DNA of 64,000 bases from Acidimicrobiia bacterium (GTDB taxonomy: Bacteria; Actinomycetota; Acidimicrobiia; IMCC26256; DASPTH01): assembly GCA_040880805.1 (NCBI GenBank), contig JBBDHW010000024.1, positions 69,891 through 133,890 on the forward strand, in the 5' to 3' direction. The notes beneath the pieces were generated by a model. That model was not told where the DNA came from. It saw only the letters and a program-made list of their open reading frames with translations, and made no database searches. Position 1 is the first letter of the stretch, and every line of letters starts with the position of its first letter. This document shows, piece by piece, positions 62,332-64,000 of the stretch. The position numbers and the translations under genes are program-made.

Positions 62332-63018
62332 ATGGGCGACATCGTCACGTTTCCGACCAACGGGACCGAGGGGCAGGGGTACCTGGCCGTCCCCGAATCC
62401 GGCGCGGGGCCGGGGGTCGTCGTGCTCCAGGAGTGGTGGGGCCTCAACGACCAGACCAAGGAGGTCTGCGACCGGTTCGCGTCGGAAGGTTTCGTCGCGC
62501 TCGCGCCCGACATCTATCGCGGTGAGATCACGACCGAGCCCGACGAGGCGGGCAAGTTGATGATGGCGCTGAACATCGAGCAAGCCGCGAAGGACATGGC
62601 CGGCGCGATCGACTTCCTGCGCGCGCACCCTGCGGTCACCTCCAACGGTGTCGGTGTCACCGGATACTGCATGGGTGGCGGGCTCGCATTGTGGCTCGCC
62701 ACGTTGCGTCCCGACGACGTGCTCGCCGTCGTGCCCTACTACGGCGTGATCCCCTGGGAAGGCGCGCAACCCGACTACACGTTGCTGAAGGCCGCGCTGC
62801 AGGGGCACTACGCGCAGAACGACGACTTCGCCGGCCCGCCCGCGGTCGCCGCGCTGGAAGACCAGCTCGCAGCCGCCGGGAAGCACTACGAGTTCTTTCT
62901 CTATCCGGGCACGGAGCACGCGTTCACGAACCACCACCGCCCCGAGGTGTTCCACGAGGAGCACTCGCAGGCGGCGTGGGAACGCACGATGGTCTTCCTC
63001 CGGGAGCACGTGAAATAG
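62332..63018 (+). CDS. Dienelactone hydrolase-family protein
   Basis: 228 residues from ATG 62332. Alpha/beta hydrolase with the DLH nucleophile Cys in GVTGYCMGGGLALW (near 112), an Asp in AQNDDFAGP and His in YPGTEHAFTN. The start GYLAVPESGAGPGVVVLQEWWGLN is typical. DLH enzymes open lactones in chlorocatechol breakdown; many members have other ester substrates. Convergent with the metallo-beta-lactamase gene by nine bases. Confidence 0.92.
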   Translation: MGDIVTFPTNGTEGQGYLAVPESGAGPGVVVLQEWWGLNDQTKEVCDRFASEGFVALAPDIYRGEITTEPDEAGKLMMALNIEQAAKDMAGAIDFLRAHPAVTSNGVGVTGYCMGGGLALWLATLRPDDVLAVVPYYGVIPWEGAQPDYTLLKAALQGHYAQNDDFAGPPAVAALEDQLAAAGKHYEFFLYPGTEHAFTNHHRPEVFHEEHSQAAWERTMVFLREHVK

Positions 63019-63027
63019 CGCGCGGCG

Positions 63028-63861
63028 TCAGCCCAGCCCCATCGCCTTCAGCATCGACTGCGGGATCTCGTCGTCGCCGCGCACCAACATCGCAGCACGT
63101 TCCACGTTGATCGCGTCTCGTTCACGTTCGAGCCAGGTGTCCCACGGCCCGGGCGGGATCGCGCGTACGTCGCCGTCGGCGTCGACGCACGCGCGCAGGT
63201 ACGCCTGGAGCTCACGCACCTCGGCTTCGCCGCCCACGGGGCCGTGGCCGGGCACGATCACGCCCGCGAGGTCGGCGACGGCCTCGAGCACCTCGGCCCA
63301 CACCGCGGGGTTCCCCTGGAACGCGAGCGGGGTAACGCCGAAGAAGCAGATGTCGCCCGCGAAGCACAGGTCGGTGTCGGCGACGAGCACGATGATGTCG
63401 CCCTCGGTGTGGCCCTCAGCGGGAAGGAGCTCGACGCGAGGGGTGAGATGTGCGGGTCCGTCCACGATGTGCGTGACCGGGCGCGTGCCGAGCTCCTCGA
63501 GATCGTCGAACTCTCCCTCGAACGCGGGCATGAAGGCCTTGTAGGCGTCGAGCGGCATCGCGGCGTCGAGCACGTCGCTCGTCTGCTGCGAGCCGTAGAC
63601 GGCGGCGCGTTCGAACGCCTTCGTACCGCCGCAATGGTCGATGTGCGCGTGCGTGAGGAGCGCGCGGCGCACCGGCACACCGAGCTTGGCGACCGCGGCG
63701 GCGAACGGCTCCCACTGCGAGCGCACCATGAGGGTGTCGATCACCGTGATGCCGTCGTCGTCGATGACAACGCCCGCGTTCGCCACGCCCGACTCGCCGC
63801 CGGGTTGGAGCCACGCGTACACGCCGTCGCCCAGCTCCGTGAGGGAGGGCTTCTCAGTCAT
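63028..63861 (-). CDS. Metallo-beta-lactamase-fold hydrolase
   Basis: 277 residues from ATG 63861. The metal motif is LLTHAHIDHCGG (HxHxDH), with further ligands in PAEGHTEGDIIV, FAGDICFFG and PGHGPVGGEAEV. The protein resembles the glyoxalase II-like/quinoprotein-linked MBL group; the substrate is unknown. The ATG overlaps a TGA of a partial frame that enters from the right edge. Confidence 0.9.
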   Translation of the reverse strand: MTEKPSLTELGDGVYAWLQPGGESGVANAGVVIDDDGITVIDTLMVRSQWEPFAAAVAKLGVPVRRALLTHAHIDHCGGTKAFERAAVYGSQQTSDVLDAAMPLDAYKAFMPAFEGEFDDLEELGTRPVTHIVDGPAHLTPRVELLPAEGHTEGDIIVLVADTDLCFAGDICFFGVTPLAFQGNPAVWAEVLEAVADLAGVIVPGHGPVGGEAEVRELQAYLRACVDADGDVRAIPPGPWDTWLERERDAINVERAAMLVRGDDEIPQSMLKAMGLG

Positions 63862-63871
63862 GGCTCCGAGG

Positions 63872-64000
63872 CTACGCCGTCGATGACCCGGTCGAGCTCG
63901 GCGCGGGAGAGCTCGACCGCCTCGCGACGGCGGTGCGGCTGCCACCGTTCAGGAGTCGGAACCGCTCGTCGAGCCGCTCCGCGATCTCTGCAGGCGTCAT
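63872..64000 (-). pseudogene. Partial frame from the right edge, resembling a regulator ATPase fragment
   Basis: The minus strand beginning at the right edge reads MTPAEIAERLDERFRLLNGG and then SRTAVARR before a stop at 63872. PxxIAERLDxRFRLLTGGSRTA is a motif in the ATPase part of LuxR/AfsR-type regulators, but here the frame ends soon afterwards. Another frame (REAVELSRAELDRVIDGV) remains open to the TGA at 63860-63862. Either could be real; the rest lies outside the window. Confidence 0.3.

Overview
The window looks like chromosomal DNA of a high-GC actinobacterium (Actinomycetota), most likely of the class Acidimicrobiia. The evidence is the strong G/C third-position bias, frequent GTG starts, a 33-residue bS22-type ribosomal protein, and the actinobacterial orders tatD-rpf-rsmA-ispE and mfd-(SurA-like)-mazG ... 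eno-divIC-DUF501-ppx. The class is an inference from gene content, not from a marker-gene search.

Layout. 1-13.3 kb is a plus-strand housekeeping block: tatD (cut by the left edge), an RpfB-like muralytic protein, rsmA, ispE, bS22 (minus), tRNA-Gln, glmU, prs, rplY, pth, mfd, a SurA-like protein and mazG. At 13.3-19.7 kb about 6 kb of accessory genes separate mazG from eno: a PHD/PIN toxin-antitoxin pair, an HNH nuclease, acetyl- and phosphotransferases, a pirin and a P450. At 19.7-27.5 kb come eno, divIC, a DUF501 gene, ppx, an aminotransferase, orn, an acetyltransferase, a MATE exporter and tRNA-Leu. At 27.6-31.5 kb lies a decayed nucleotidyltransferase, then a TetR-methyltransferase-methyltransferase-MFS operon.

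31.5-38.9 kb is the most unusual region. A minus-strand chain coupled mostly by ATGA overlaps runs from a (frameshifted) methyltransferase through a metallo-beta-lactamase/double-rhodanese protein, an MFS transporter, a PLP trans-sulfuration enzyme and another methyltransferase to an ArsM-like methyltransferase. The reading frame of the last gene is interrupted by one in-frame UGA, followed by a SECIS-like hairpin with a GGU loop. This suggests a selenoprotein, and selD lies at 59.4 kb in the same window. The chain diverges from an ArsR-rhodanese regulator across two equal ATTCAA-N8-TTGAAT palindromes. It looks like an island for sulfane sulfur, arsenic or selenium chemistry with partial gene decay.

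38.9-41.7 kb holds a small membrane protein, an EamA-type transporter with a His-rich tail, a cation-efflux-like protein and two small membrane proteins. 41.7-45.3 kb is a minus-strand operon with a membrane-bound molybdopterin oxidoreductase, a methyltransferase, a DUF2064 protein and a GT2 glycosyltransferase. 45.3-49.7 kb is a plus-strand operon with a polytopic membrane protein, a two-component system and a sugar epimerase. 49.7-56.8 kb is mixed: MazEF, MFS, SDR, ferredoxin, NUDIX and an apparently fused membrane/secreted ORF. 56.9-64 kb holds coaA, a DinB-like protein, a hydrolase-thioredoxin fusion, selD, an NlpC/P60 peptidase, a dienelactone hydrolase and a metallo-beta-lactamase fold protein.

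Two families of short palindromic repeats recur outside or at the edges of genes: a 50-bp cruciform-like element (two copies) and a GCGAGCCGGG hairpin just upstream of three start codons. No CRISPR array, rRNA gene or complete insertion sequence was seen.
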